NCBI GenBank assembly: GCA_028291365.1 | Contig: JAQGIE010000055.1 | Coordinates: forward strand, 1 to 33,829 | From: Rhodospirillales bacterium | Lineage (GTDB): Bacteria; Pseudomonadota; Alphaproteobacteria; BOG-932; Roseiterribacteraceae | Reading direction: 5' to 3' | DNA: 33,829 bases | In this document: piece by piece, positions 33,399 to 33,829 of the stretch | How positions within the stretch are numbered: position 1 is the stretch's first letter | Layout: the number at the start of each line of letters is the position of its first letter | Made by a program: the position numbers and the translations under genes | The notes under the pieces: model-generated | The model's input: the letters and a program-made list of their open reading frames with translations, nothing else | Database searches by the model: none | Told to the model about the DNA's origin: nothing

Positions 33399-33829
33399 AT
33401 GGCGCATATTCGTATTCTGGTGCCGATCACGTCGACGGTCCGCAACGTCGACGACCTGCAATCTCTCGCGCAGCCGGGCCTCACCATCTCTGCGGTGGCG
33501 ATCAGCGCCGGACCGTCGTCGGTCGAATCGCGTGTCGACGAGGCGTTCTGCGTGCCCGGTCTGGTGGCGCTGGCGCTGCAGGCGCAACGTGACGGTGCCG
33601 ACGCGCTGGTGATCGATTGCATGGGCGATCCCGGCCTGGGCGCGCTGCGCGAGGCGGTGCAGATCCCGGTGCTGGGCGTGGCGCAGACCTCGATGTCGGT
33701 CGCGTCGATGCTGGCGCAGCGCTTCGGCGTGGTGACGGTGCTCGATCGCGTGACGACGCTGATGAACGAGCTGGCCGATCTGTACGGGTACGACCGGCAA
33801 TCTGTCGGCTGCCACTCCAGCGCGGTGCC
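33399..33829 (+). CDS. Asp/Glu/hydantoin racemase family protein, partial (cut by window end)
   Basis: The open frame from ATG 33399 gives 143 residues and continues past the right edge. MAHIRILVPITSTV, AISAGPSSVESRVDEAFCVPGL, DALVIDCMGDPGLGALREAV and IPVLGVAQTSM match the first half of hydantoin racemase (HyuE) and its Asp/Glu racemase superfamily. The first catalytic cysteine is C74 in DCMGDPGL; the second is beyond the window. Hydantoin racemase interconverts D- and L-5-substituted hydantoins so both can be opened. AGGGAAG lies about 10 bases before the ATG. It is 28 bp after the TonB receptor gene, so probably the same operon. Confidence 0.85.
   Translation, partial: MAHIRILVPITSTVRNVDDLQSLAQPGLTISAVAISAGPSSVESRVDEAFCVPGLVALALQAQRDGADALVIDCMGDPGLGALREAVQIPVLGVAQTSMSVASMLAQRFGVVTVLDRVTTLMNELADLYGYDRQSVGCHSSAV

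Overview
The window looks like part of a GC-rich alphaproteobacterial chromosome. The evidence is the gene order (ruvX-pyrB-pyrC'-plsY-dprA-topA-rnr next to gatCAB), the type of non-catalytic PyrC paired with PyrB, DUF1217 proteins, a long TopA with a Lys/Ala tail, and a sphingomonad/caulobacter-like TonB receptor. I cannot name the genus.

Layout. (1) 1-3651, minus strand: two tandem DUF1217 paralogues. The upstream, complete one (924 aa) carries three flagellin-like segments and has a good sigma-54 -24/-12 match in front of it, so a link to flagella is likely. The second runs off the left edge. (2) 3786-15758, minus strand, read right to left: ruvX, a dienelactone hydrolase-like protein, a quinone oxidoreductase, pyrB, pyrC', a DsbA-like/HCCA isomerase, plsY, dprA, topA, rnr. 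These ten housekeeping genes are packed with several four-base start/stop overlaps, and a perfect hairpin lies over the rnr stop codon. (3) 15808-19051, plus strand: gatC-gatA-gatB, the tRNA-dependent amidotransferase. Behind gatB lies an exact 87-bp second copy of the gatB 3' end, interleaved with REP-like palindromes. (4) 19319-22938: a small AT-hook-like protein divergent from a LysR regulator, then a cytochrome c/beta-propeller fusion dehydrogenase and a stand-alone receiver protein.

(5) 23129-33829 is the accessory part and the most interesting. An NCS1-type permease, a short HyuA-like (hydantoinase/oxoprolinase) protein, a DUF917 protein and an asparaginase-fold amidohydrolase read on the plus strand. 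They are followed by a convergent MalT-type LuxR regulator, then, divergent from the regulator, a TonB-dependent receptor and a hydantoin-racemase-like protein cut by the right edge. I infer a self-contained uptake and breakdown system for a hydantoin-like or other cyclic amide compound: outer-membrane receptor, inner-membrane symporter, racemase, ring-acting HyuA/DUF917 pair, amide hydrolase and dedicated activator. A shared 9-mer (CTACTCTTC) with a CTACCC box in front of both the permease and the receptor gene suggests one regulator controls both transcription units. The substrate is not known from sequence.

No rRNA, tRNA, CRISPR array, transposase or prophage gene was seen.
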